A stretch of 13,070 bases of DNA from an uncultured Lachnospiraceae bacterium (GTDB lineage Bacteria; Bacillota; Clostridia; Lachnospirales; Lachnospiraceae): contig CAMNGO010000039.1 in NCBI GenBank assembly GCA_946538445.1, forward strand, positions 1-13,070, in the 5' to 3' direction. The notes under the pieces are model-generated. The model saw only the letters and a program-made list of their open reading frames with translations, ran no database searches and was not told where the DNA came from. The position numbers were made by a program, and so were the translations under genes. Shown one piece after another: positions 1 through 6,514 of this stretch (positions are counted from its first letter, which is position 1; each line of letters starts with the position of its first letter).

Positions 1-641
1 CTTGGAGAATTGAGAAGAATCCAAAGGCTTCCGCTGCTACAGAAGGTGCATGGGATGCTACGAATACACCTGGTGGAGTATCAGCATATGCCAAGAAAGT
101 CTGGACCAAAGATGAACTGGTTGAAGCTGTAAGTAAGGCTGCCTTGACAGTCCTTGAGTTCAACAACCGTAAGATTGAGGGTGAAGCAAAACCATCCGCT
201 GTTAAGATTGTTTCCGGTTTTACTCCCACAGGCAAAGTATCCGCATCTGTGATCCGCCAGATTGAAGGAGTTGTCAGAGAGGCTGCAGCTAAAGTTATCT
301 CCCGCTACATTCCAAGCGGTAAGATTTCTTCCGCAACAAATGCCATCTGGACAAAAGATCAACTGATCGATGCTGTCTCCAAAGCTACCATGACAGTCCT
401 TGAGTTCAACAACATCCCTGTAGGCGGAGAGACAAAACCGTCTTCCTCCAAAGCAATCAGTTATGATAAAGCTGATGCCAAACCGGCAGCCAACAAAGTA
501 TTATCCGATACTATGGTAGAGGGAAAAGTTTCCGCCGCTACCCAGCCGGCATTTAATAAAGAAGAAGATTATAATCATAAAAAGATATCTGCATCCGTAT
601 GTGCCCAGATTCTGACAAACGTATATAAATTGAATCAGTAA
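1..641 (+). CDS. C-terminal part of an unrecognised repeat protein (5' end outside window)
   Basis: The frame is open from the window edge (first full codon at base 3) to the TAA at 639-641, giving about 212 residues of the C-terminus. I do not recognise a known family. The visible part is rich in Ala, Ser, Lys and Val. It carries a repeat of the form W-T-K-D-[EQ]-L-x2-A-V-S-K-A-x2-T-V-L-E-F-N-N that recurs exactly 82 codons apart (copies near 102-167 and 348-413). A shorter motif, K-[IV]-x-S-x5-G-K-[VI]-S-[AS], occurs three times (around 205-242, 292-329 and 496-533). The last copy leads into a degenerate F-N-K-E-E segment and a different tail ending at KLNQ. There is no C-terminal sortase motif, membrane anchor or Cys pair. 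A large surface or extracellular repeat protein is one possibility, but that is inference; the N-terminus is needed. An internal TTG at 144 could be mistaken for a start, but it lies inside the first repeat. Confidence 0.75.
   Translation, partial: WRIEKNPKASAATEGAWDATNTPGGVSAYAKKVWTKDELVEAVSKAALTVLEFNNRKIEGEAKPSAVKIVSGFTPTGKVSASVIRQIEGVVREAAAKVISRYIPSGKISSATNAIWTKDQLIDAVSKATMTVLEFNNIPVGGETKPSSSKAISYDKADAKPAANKVLSDTMVEGKVSAATQPAFNKEEDYNHKKISASVCAQILTNVYKLNQ
145..167 (+). repeat. 23-bp exact repeat, copy 1, in the repeat-protein gene
   Basis: These bases encode the T-V-L-E-F-N-N core and are identical to 391-413, 246 bp (82 codons) downstream. The flanking repeat sequence has diverged at many third positions, so the identity of this block stands out. 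Confidence 0.85.
391..413 (+). repeat. 23-bp exact repeat, copy 2, in the repeat-protein gene
   Basis: Second copy of the block at 145-167. The protein homology extends upstream through W-T-K-D-Q-L, but there the nucleotides differ at several synonymous positions. Confidence 0.85.
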
Positions 642-693
642 TCAGCTATCTGTGGGTTTCAGATCCTTGTCAGATGATCCTGAGAATGACAAA

Positions 694-730
694 GGGGAGT
701 TCTTTGAAGAACTCCCCTGCTTTTTTCTTT
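694..730 (+). terminator. Intrinsic terminator of the repeat-protein gene
   Basis: A perfect 10-bp stem (694-703 with 708-717, GGGGAGTTCT arm, TTGA loop) is followed by TGC and a T-rich run at 721-730. It sits 52 bases after the stop of the plus-strand gene. On the minus strand only TTT follows the stem, so it may serve the convergent regulator gene only weakly. Confidence 0.9.
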
Positions 731-1721
731 AAAACAGCTCCATATAAGCCGATGGTTTCATATTCTCATATTTCTTAAAAATCTTGCTGAAATAGCCCGC
801 GTCACTGTATCCCAGAAGGAAGGAGATATCGGAGATATTCATCTCACTGGAAACCATATATTTCTTGGCTGCCAGCAGCTTTCGAAGATGGATGTAATCC
901 ACCACGCTGATCTGATAATACTTCTTGAAGATTCTGCTCAGGTACCCGTTGCTCACCCCGGCATAATCCGCCAGTTCCGTCAAAGATATCTCATCATTTA
1001 TATTATTTTCAATATACTGAAGGACTTTATTCATGTAAGAATATTTCATGGCACAGATCTGGCGATAAACCTCGGTAATGATCTGGACCAGCCAGCAGTA
1101 GCATAGTACGGGATCCGACACGGTCTTGGAGCTGAGTCTGTACTTCTGAAGATAATACTTCTTCTGGGAATAGTCCATGCCGGGAATAATGTAGAACAAT
1201 TTGGAGGCTGTCACTTTCAGCGTATCTCTGTGAAGAGACAGATCCACATCATCAAAGAGATGGCGCATATATGTTTTCGCCGTATCGTAGGATTTCTTGT
1301 AGTTCCTGTCCTCAACAGACTGCAGGAGCTCTCTAAGGCTTTCATCCTCTTCCACCGTCTGGTGATCCCCTTCCATGCACAGCTCGGACAGGCGCTGTGC
1401 TGTGATGGGCTTCAGAAGGTAATTATCTATTCCGGCAGATATGGCCTTATTCATCAGATTGAGATTCCGATAATTCGTTAAGATATAGGTGGAGATATCC
1501 GGGAAGGAACTTCTGACCTCCCTGCAGATGTCGATTCCATTCTCCTGTCCCATAAGGATCTCGGAAAAAATCACATGAGGATGGTACTTTTTCACCATCT
1601 TCATGGCATCGATTCCTGTTTCCGCCACCCCCACCAGATGGCAGTTCTCCACTCTTTCCACCAGCATTTCAAAAGCTTTTTGAAATAAGCGTTCCTGATC
1701 AATCAATAGTATCTTAATCAA
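729..1721 (-). CDS. AraC-type response regulator with a degenerate receiver domain
   Basis: A two-domain transcription factor: an N-terminal receiver (about residues 1-118), a linker of about 110 residues, and a C-terminal AraC/XylS double helix-turn-helix (about 230-328, with S-L-T-E-L-A-D-Y-A-G-V-S and the second G-Y-S-D-A-G-Y-F-S-K-I-F-K-K motif). This is the YesN-like layout. Counting from the TTG at 1721 gives M-I-K-I-L-L-I-D, and the receiver landmarks fall at their usual numbers: D8, T82 and K104. The phosphoacceptor position is Glu54 (GAG at 1560-1562) instead of Asp, and position 9 is Gln instead of an acidic residue. The domain therefore should not accept phosphate in the normal way and may be locked in an active-like state. 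I chose TTG 1721 because GGGGGT lies 8 bases upstream and the N-terminus then matches the family. An in-frame GTG at 1736 is the alternative and adds five residues. The gene follows the sensor gene after a gap of about 12-27 bases, so the two are surely co-transcribed. Confidence 0.9.
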   Translation of the reverse strand: MIKILLIDQERLFQKAFEMLVERVENCHLVGVAETGIDAMKMVKKYHPHVIFSEILMGQENGIDICREVRSSFPDISTYILTNYRNLNLMNKAISAGIDNYLLKPITAQRLSELCMEGDHQTVEEDESLRELLQSVEDRNYKKSYDTAKTYMRHLFDDVDLSLHRDTLKVTASKLFYIIPGMDYSQKKYYLQKYRLSSKTVSDPVLCYCWLVQIITEVYRQICAMKYSYMNKVLQYIENNINDEISLTELADYAGVSNGYLSRIFKKYYQISVVDYIHLRKLLAAKKYMVSSEMNISDISFLLGYSDAGYFSKIFKKYENMKPSAYMELF

Positions 1722-1748
1722 TACGGTTACCCCCACAATTCATTCCGT

Positions 1749-3026
1749 CTATTCCACACCAATCCTGTCATTCTGATTCTCCATATCATTTATCACTCTC
1801 GGGATATTAAGGATGATCAGATCCGGGTCTATCGACAGTTTATAATTCTCCGGATATTCATAAGCAACTCTCTGTTCCAGCAGATTCAGCTGTTCCAGGT
1901 AGGCTCTCTCATCGAGAACATTACCGGATTCATTGAGGTATCCTACACTCTTCAGATACTTGCTGGTATGCTCAAATTGCATCGTTACGACACAACGATC
2001 CTCAGTGTATTCGGTGTCGATATGTATGATACCCCGATAATTGCGATTCAATATACCAAAATTGATCATGTACTCAACAAGAGGGAACAAGATCAGCTTG
2101 GGCATAAGCTGTGTGCTGTCTTCCTTTGAGGAATTCATCTGCACCGTGATACGTTCGCTGTATTTGTCCTTCAGTACATCCAGGTATTTTTTAATCTGAT
2201 ACAGTTCCTGCTCCAGGGGTACATAATCCCTGCCGAATTCAACATAATATCTCAGAAAAGAAGTAAATACTTCAATCAGTTCCTGTGTCTTTTGGGCATT
2301 TTCAATGATGGAAAAACTGGATAAAGTAACTAACATATTCAGCAGAACCTGTGGCTGGATATTATTCTTCATAGAGATCAGTTTTGTCTCCTTCAGCTTT
2401 TTTTTCAGTTCACGGTTCTTTTTCCTGAGATCCCAGAGGTGGACTTTATTATGCTCGGAGATGCCCAGTTTCAGCACATAGTTTTCTTTCTGGCACATCT
2501 GACTGATCATATAATAGATCAAATCTGTCAGATTGCCGATCTTCTCTGCCGTATAAACTGACACTTGTTCCTCGCTATCCTGTTTGTCCGTCTTGCCGGC
2601 GACAAGGTTATCATTATGAATGAGTCTTTCCCCGGTGGAAGGATCCGTATAATCTTTATCCAGGCAATGAACATAACCGCAGATCATAGCCCCCAGATAC
2701 TGATCATTTATCACGATGGGTAATGCGGCTTTTACCAGCCCGTCTTCCCCCTCAAAAATGTATGGAAGATTCGTGATGGCTGCCCTTGCAGACGATAGGG
2801 CTTCCGTCATACGGGACGTGGCATCATCCGCCTTGTGTGGTCTGTGTCTGAGGAAATCTTTCTGAAAATATCCCGGCACCACTCTCTCCCCCCTGTAATC
2901 TATGGTAGATACAGAAAACCCTGTGGCATCTGCAATCTTCTTCTGGAGGATCTCAATCGTTTCTGTACCGAATATTCCAATCAGGCTGACTTCTTTGTTT
3001 CTATTTTCAATCATTGCGTTGTCCAT
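1749..3026 (-). CDS. PocR-domain sensor, LytS/YesM-type histidine kinase homologue lacking catalytic residues
   Basis: A 425-residue soluble protein with no membrane segment. Residues about 20-135 resemble the PocR ligand-binding domain (I-L-Q-K-K-I-A-D-A-T-G-F-S-V and A-L-P-I-V-I-N-D-Q-Y-L-G-A-M-I-C-G-Y-V). A Lys/Glu-rich coiled coil spans about 195-217. Then comes a His_kinase/HATPase-like region: I-Q-P-Q-V-L-L-N-M-L (223-232), V-P-L-E-Q-E-L and L-F-P-L-V-E-Y-M-I-N-F-G-I (313-325). In active relatives these read I-N-P-H-F-L-F-N and P-L-V-E-N-A-I-K-H-G. Here the phosphoacceptor His is Gln226 (CAG at 2349-2351) and the N-box Asn is Tyr319. No D-x-G-x-G or G-x-G-L box follows, so neither ATP binding nor autophosphorylation is expected. 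The Cys and His residues common in PocR domains also seem absent. The ATG at 3026 has GGGG 11 bases upstream. It is the first gene of an operon with the AraC-type regulator, whose probable partner it is. Confidence 0.88.
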   Translation of the reverse strand: MDNAMIENRNKEVSLIGIFGTETIEILQKKIADATGFSVSTIDYRGERVVPGYFQKDFLRHRPHKADDATSRMTEALSSARAAITNLPYIFEGEDGLVKAALPIVINDQYLGAMICGYVHCLDKDYTDPSTGERLIHNDNLVAGKTDKQDSEEQVSVYTAEKIGNLTDLIYYMISQMCQKENYVLKLGISEHNKVHLWDLRKKNRELKKKLKETKLISMKNNIQPQVLLNMLVTLSSFSIIENAQKTQELIEVFTSFLRYYVEFGRDYVPLEQELYQIKKYLDVLKDKYSERITVQMNSSKEDSTQLMPKLILFPLVEYMINFGILNRNYRGIIHIDTEYTEDRCVVTMQFEHTSKYLKSVGYLNESGNVLDERAYLEQLNLLEQRVAYEYPENYKLSIDPDLIILNIPRVINDMENQNDRIGVE

Positions 3027-3100
3027 GCTTGTTTTAACCCCATATTTTTTGATGACATCCTATATTTTCCAATAATCGAACTCAAAAGAATTTATTTAAA

Positions 3101-3130
3101 ATTATAACATTTTTCCATTGAAAACAACCA
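3101..3130 (-). promoter_or_regulatory. Promoter of the PocR-sensor/AraC-regulator operon
   Basis: On the minus strand an extended -10 element, TGTTATAAT, lies at 3101-3109, about 75 bases before the sensor start codon. The -35 is less clear: TGGTTG at 3125-3130 gives an 18-base spacer and TTGTTT at 3122-3127 gives 15. The extended -10 may compensate for a weak -35. Confidence 0.6.
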
Positions 3131-3351
3131 TAACACTTTATGATAAGATGTCTTTTGTTTATACATGATAAATCGAAATCAGTATTTGTAATTTTTAACA
3201 CATATTTGTAGTCCGAAAAATCTTATTATCACAATATATATAATATATCAAAATATACTATCTCACTTGTAAAATATAATTCTTGTAATTGGATTATTCT
3301 GTTCTTTCAGTAAAAACATCCTGCTGTAGAGTATCATCTTTAGAATCCGCA
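3131..3351. other. AT-rich intergenic region with no gene seen
   Basis: This is the upstream part of the 385-base gap between the sensor gene and putP. It is very AT-rich (for example ATATATATAATATATC near 3234) and holds no convincing gene, RNA or repeat. It may contain upstream regulatory sites of the sensor operon, but I see no clear palindrome. Confidence 0.5.
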
Positions 3352-3385
3352 GAAAAAGGCCGGTACGATAATTCGTACCGGCCTT
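3352..3385 (-). terminator. Intrinsic terminator of putP
   Basis: A perfect 13-bp stem (3356-3368 with 3373-3385, core GGCCGGTACGA, loop TAAT) is followed on the minus strand by a T run (complement of 3353-3357). It begins 26 bases after the putP stop and isolates putP from the downstream sensor operon. Confidence 0.93.
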
Positions 3386-3411
3386 CTATAATCATTTCAC
3401 TTATCAGATTT

Positions 3412-4953
3412 TTACATGTCTGCTTTCACTTTATCAAAGGTACTTTGAATCTCGGCGGACGGTTCCGCAGTAACAAGGGAAACGATCACGTCGACGATCA
3501 GAGCGATGAGGAATGCCGGGAGCAATTCATAGATGGCAAACGCGCCGCCCTTAGGTGCAATGAGGTATTTCCATACGAATACCATCAGACCACCGGCGAT
3601 CATACCGCATGTAGCTCCTGCCCGGTTGCTTCTCTTCCAGAAAAGGGCCAGAAGCATGATCGGGCCAAAAGCTGCGCCAAATCCCGCCCAGGCAAAAGAA
3701 ACCACACGGAAGACGCTACTGTTCGGATTCCAGGCAAGAATGATCGCAATGACAGCGATGCCGACTACAGTAAGACGTGCTACGACCATGGAAGTGGACT
3801 TTTTCAGACGGACACCGAAGAATTCTTTCACAAGGTCCTCGGACATACTGCTGGCAGCTGCTAACAGCTGGGAGTCAGCAGTGGACATGGTTGCAGCGAG
3901 GATTCCTGCCATGATAACTCCGGCGATGACAGCGAACAGTATACCATGCTCGCTCATCAGGCCTGCCATCTTGATGATGATGGTCTCAGAGTCGGAACTT
4001 GTTGTCAGGAAGGGGATCTTACCTGCTGCAGATACACTGTAACCGATAATACCGATCAGAACGGCAATGCCCATGGAAAGAACTACCCATACAGAAGCAA
4101 TTCTTCTGGAGATCTTAATCTCCTCCGGATCACGGATAGCCATAAAACGGAGCAGAATGTGGGGCATGCCAAAGTATCCAAGGCCCCAAGCCAATGTGGA
4201 AACAATCGGAAGGAAGCCAAAGCTACCTGCCGTGCCGCTTGCGGCATCATAGCCCTGTGTCAGGCTCAGATAGCCCGGAAGAGCTTTGGCATTATCCATG
4301 ACTGTGCCCATACCGCCGGCCTGTGAAATACCAAAGAATATGATGATAATCAGGGCTATACTCATGACGATAGACTGGATCAGGTCAGTGGTGGAAACCG
4401 CCAGGAAACCTCCAAGGACCGTATAACCAACAATAACGGCCGCACCTATGATCATTGCCATATGGTAGTCCCAGCCAAACAAACTGTTGAAAAGCGTCCC
4501 CACCGCTTTGAAACCGGAAGCGGTATACGGAACGAAGAATACCAGAATAACCAAAGCGGCGATACAGGATAAGATATGCCTGTCATCCTCATATCGACGG
4601 GAGAAGAAATCCGGGATAGTACTGGCGCCGATATTGGCGGAATAGATACGAAGCCTCTTGGCAACAAAGAGGAAATTCAGATAAGTTCCGACAGCCAGGC
4701 CGATTACAGTCCAGCCTACCTCCGCGACACCGGCGAAGTAGGCAAGGCCGGGAAGACCCATCAGCAGATAGGAACTCATATCGGAGGCTTCCGCGCTCAT
4801 AGCCGTAACCAGAGGATGCAGCTCCCTGCCACCCAGATAAAAGTTCTCCGTATCGCTGGCACTGCCCTTCCGGCTGTAATAAACACCGATGTAGATCGTG
4901 ACTCCAAGATAGACGAGAATGGAAATCAGAATACAAATACTTGCTGTTGACAT
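3412..4953 (-). CDS. putP: Sodium/proline symporter (SSS family)
   Basis: A 513-residue inner-membrane carrier of the sodium:solute symporter family, predicted to import L-proline with Na+. The family motif A-S-D-M-S-S-Y-L-L-M-G-L-P-G starts at residue 56. D58 corresponds to the Na+-site Asp55 of E. coli PutP, D190 to Asp187, and S357-T358 to the Ser340-Thr341 pair. There are about 12-13 hydrophobic segments, and the length is normal for PutP. The start ATG has AGGAG ten bases upstream. It is a single-gene unit: a promoter at 5005-5033, a palindrome just upstream of that, and a strong terminator at 3352-3385. No proline-degrading gene lies nearby, so the role could be uptake for Stickland-type fermentation or osmoprotection. 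The exact substrate is inferred from overall similarity and could be another amino acid. Confidence 0.93.
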   Translation of the reverse strand: MSTASICILISILVYLGVTIYIGVYYSRKGSASDTENFYLGGRELHPLVTAMSAEASDMSSYLLMGLPGLAYFAGVAEVGWTVIGLAVGTYLNFLFVAKRLRIYSANIGASTIPDFFSRRYEDDRHILSCIAALVILVFFVPYTASGFKAVGTLFNSLFGWDYHMAMIIGAAVIVGYTVLGGFLAVSTTDLIQSIVMSIALIIIIFFGISQAGGMGTVMDNAKALPGYLSLTQGYDAASGTAGSFGFLPIVSTLAWGLGYFGMPHILLRFMAIRDPEEIKISRRIASVWVVLSMGIAVLIGIIGYSVSAAGKIPFLTTSSDSETIIIKMAGLMSEHGILFAVIAGVIMAGILAATMSTADSQLLAAASSMSEDLVKEFFGVRLKKSTSMVVARLTVVGIAVIAIILAWNPNSSVFRVVSFAWAGFGAAFGPIMLLALFWKRSNRAGATCGMIAGGLMVFVWKYLIAPKGGAFAIYELLPAFLIALIVDVIVSLVTAEPSAEIQSTFDKVKADM

Positions 4954-5004
4954 AAATACTTTTCTCCTTTTCCAGGGATTTTATCCCTTTAGTAAACGTC
5001 TTAT

Positions 5005-5033
5005 AATATAACATAACTTTATATAGACTTCAA
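5005..5033 (-). promoter_or_regulatory. putP promoter
   Basis: On the minus strand, TTGAAG (5028-5033) and TATATT (5005-5010) are separated by exactly 17 bases, a good sigma-A layout. A small hairpin (AGGGAT/ATCCCT, 4974-4988) lies between the start site and the AGGAG ribosome binding site of putP. Confidence 0.7.
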
Positions 5034-5070
5034 TACAGAATAAAGTACAGAAAATATTCTGTACTTTATT
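5034..5070. promoter_or_regulatory. Operator-like palindrome abutting the putP -35 box
   Basis: A perfect 14-bp inverted repeat (5039-5052 with 5057-5070, AATA centre) holds the half-sites TACAGAA (5046-5052) and TTCTGTA (5057-5063). A third half-site, TACAGAA at 5034-5040, touches the -35 box. The nearby TetR-family protein is one candidate binder. A terminator for the tetR-like gene is the alternative, but no T run follows the stem on the minus strand. Confidence 0.6.
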
Positions 5071-5164
5071 ATATAAAAATATAAAATTATCCTTTATTTA
5101 TCAATATATTTTAATAGACTAAAAATAGACTATAATTGGGTTTAATAATATTTTTTATTATATT

Positions 5165-5758
5165 CTAATCTTCTTTTGCCGCATAGGTACATAAGAAGGA
5201 TCCCATCAGCCTGTCCGCGTTCTGACGGAGGGAATATTCCCCGTCCACAAGGCACCAGTCATAGAGCAAGGCACGTTCAAACATGGCATAATCATTGACA
5301 ATCTGATTGGCGGTCAGGTCCGTTCTGATCTCCCCCCGGTTCTGTCCTTCCCTGACAATCTGTTTTAGCATCTTGAAGTAGATCCGTTTCCGATCCAGCA
5401 GGTTTTTCTCCCCGTGCATCACTATCTGGGAAGATAAGAGTCTTGCAAGAAGGTCTATAGGCACTGAAGTATCAATCATGTCAAACAGCTCTTGATTCAT
5501 GGTGATCAGCTTGTCGATGGCATTCATATCCGGAGCGATACTTTTGTGAAGTTCTTCGTACTTCTCATCAAACAAAAAACTGAGGGATCCCAGAAGAGCA
5601 TCTTTGCTCTCAAAATAATGATAGAAAGACCCCTTGGATGTGCCTGATTCATATACGATCTCATCTACGGTAGTATTTTCATAACCCTGTTCATAAAATA
5701 ATCTCCATGCTGTATTTACGATCTTTTGTTTTGTGTTCCGTCCCTGTCTTTTTGCCAT
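5165..5758 (-). CDS. TetR/AcrR-family transcriptional regulator
   Basis: A 197-residue protein with a classical TetR DNA-binding domain at residues 9-55 (I-V-N-T-A-W-R-L-F then T-T-V-D-E-I-V, G-T-S-K-G-S-F-Y-H-Y-F-E-S-K-D-A-L-L) and a helical ligand/dimer domain that I cannot assign to a ligand. The ATG has AAGGA about 11 bases upstream. It is divergent from a small nitroreductase (170-base shared gap) and lies upstream of putP on the same strand (211-base gap). The usual logic for this family is autorepression plus control of the divergent neighbour, so the nitroreductase is the first target to consider and putP the second. The gap holds a palindromic TATAATTATA (5799-5808) overlapping a minus-strand TATAAT, which could be both the -10 box and part of an operator. 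Confidence 0.93.
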   Translation of the reverse strand: MAKRQGRNTKQKIVNTAWRLFYEQGYENTTVDEIVYESGTSKGSFYHYFESKDALLGSLSFLFDEKYEELHKSIAPDMNAIDKLITMNQELFDMIDTSVPIDLLARLLSSQIVMHGEKNLLDRKRIYFKMLKQIVREGQNRGEIRTDLTANQIVNDYAMFERALLYDWCLVDGEYSLRQNADRLMGSFLCTYAAKED

Positions 5759-5798
5759 AGTCCAGTTTCCTTTCTCAGGATCTCCTCCTGTGTCTTTC

Positions 5799-5808
5799 TA
5801 TAATTATA
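5799..5808 (-). promoter_or_regulatory. Likely -10 region of the tetR-like gene
   Basis: Minus-strand TATAAT at 5803-5808 lies inside a 10-bp palindrome, 45 bases before the tetR-like start. No good -35 box is visible at 17-18 bases, so this is tentative. Confidence 0.4.
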
Positions 5809-5865
5809 ATATCACAAATACATATCATTTACTAACAAGATGGAGAAAAGGCTAGCGGAAGTTAC

Positions 5866-5894
5866 TTGAGCTTTTATCCGAAAGATGATATTCT
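5866..5894 (+). promoter_or_regulatory. Promoter of the small nitroreductase gene
   Basis: TTGAGC (5866-5871) and TATTCT (5889-5894) are spaced by 17 bases and would give a leader of about 28 bases before the ATG at 5929. Each box matches the consensus at four of six positions. Confidence 0.5.
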
Positions 5895-5928
5895 TTTGGC
5901 AAATGAATCGAAGGAGGGTTTGATTATT

Positions 5929-6447
5929 ATGACATTTAAAGAATTGGCAGCCGCAAGATATTCTGTTAAAAGCTATACTGACCGGCCTGTGGAAGAAGAA
6001 AAACTGCAGGAGATCCTCAAAGTGGCCGGCATTGCACCCACAGCAAGAAATGCCCAGGCTATCCGGATCTATGTATTAAAATCAGAAACAGCGATGGAGA
6101 AGGCTAAAGCCGTGACACCCTGCATCTTCGGAGCACCGATCTGCCTGATGCTCACTTACAATGAAGAGGAAGTTTTTTTCTATCCCGATGAGGAAGACGG
6201 AGTAAACTCCGGAGCTGAGGATTGCTCCATCGTAGCCACTCACATCATGTTTGAAGCGGTGGAACAGGGACTTGGCACCTGCTGGGTGAATAAGTTCTCA
6301 CCTTCCGAGGCCAAGAGGGTATTTGAGCTTCCCGAGAAAGAGCATGTGGTACTCTTTATGCCTCTGGGATACGCTTCCGAAAAAGGAAAGCCCCTTCCCA
6401 AGCACACTCAGAAAAAGCCTTTATCCGATATTGTGATTGAATTATAG
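5929..6447 (+). CDS. Small nitroreductase-family FMN oxidoreductase
   Basis: A 172-residue cytoplasmic flavoprotein of the nitroreductase superfamily, expected to use FMN and NAD(P)H. Visible family signatures are the N-terminal R10-x-S-V-K-S-Y FMN-phosphate motif, A-P-T-A-R-N-A-Q (usual form A-P-S-x-x-N-x-Q), D-C-S-I-V-A-T-H-I-M-F-E-A and the Q-G-L-G-T-C-W-V segment. The natural substrate cannot be read from sequence; such enzymes may act on quinones, nitro compounds or flavins. The start at ATG 5929 is favoured by GGAGGG ten bases upstream; an in-frame TTG at 5866 lacks a ribosome site and would add non-family residues. The gene is divergent from the TetR-type regulator, its likely controller, and ends at the terminator shared with ddh. 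Confidence 0.92.
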   Translation: MTFKELAAARYSVKSYTDRPVEEEKLQEILKVAGIAPTARNAQAIRIYVLKSETAMEKAKAVTPCIFGAPICLMLTYNEEEVFFYPDEEDGVNSGAEDCSIVATHIMFEAVEQGLGTCWVNKFSPSEAKRVFELPEKEHVVLFMPLGYASEKGKPLPKHTQKKPLSDIVIEL

Positions 6448-6454
6448 TATTACC

Positions 6455-6502
6455 AAAAAAGACCGTTCAAAGTGATCATAAGGACACTTTGAACGGTCTT
6501 TT
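6455..6502. terminator. Bidirectional terminator between the nitroreductase and ddh
   Basis: A perfect 18-bp stem (6457-6474 with 6485-6502, ten-base loop) has a T run on either strand: TTTT at 6499-6502 for the plus strand, and the complement of 6455-6460 for the minus strand. It lies 10 bases after the nitroreductase stop and 13 bases after the ddh stop, so it serves both convergent genes. Confidence 0.92.
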
Positions 6503-6514
6503 ACTTAATGTAAT

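Noticed and set aside
3289..3864. A 191-codon plus-strand open frame running from the intergenic gap into putP
   Set aside because: It crosses the putP terminator hairpin and is antisense to the conserved PutP C-terminus. Its composition is not protein-like.
5039..5070. Palindrome read as a terminator of the tetR-like gene
   Set aside because: The stem is AT-rich and no T run follows it on the minus strand; its position against the putP -35 box fits an operator better. It is not excluded.
5866..5928. TTG start extending the small nitroreductase by 21 residues
   Set aside because: There is no ribosome site, the added residues are not family-like, and the segment looks like the promoter. ATG 5929 has GGAGGG at good spacing.
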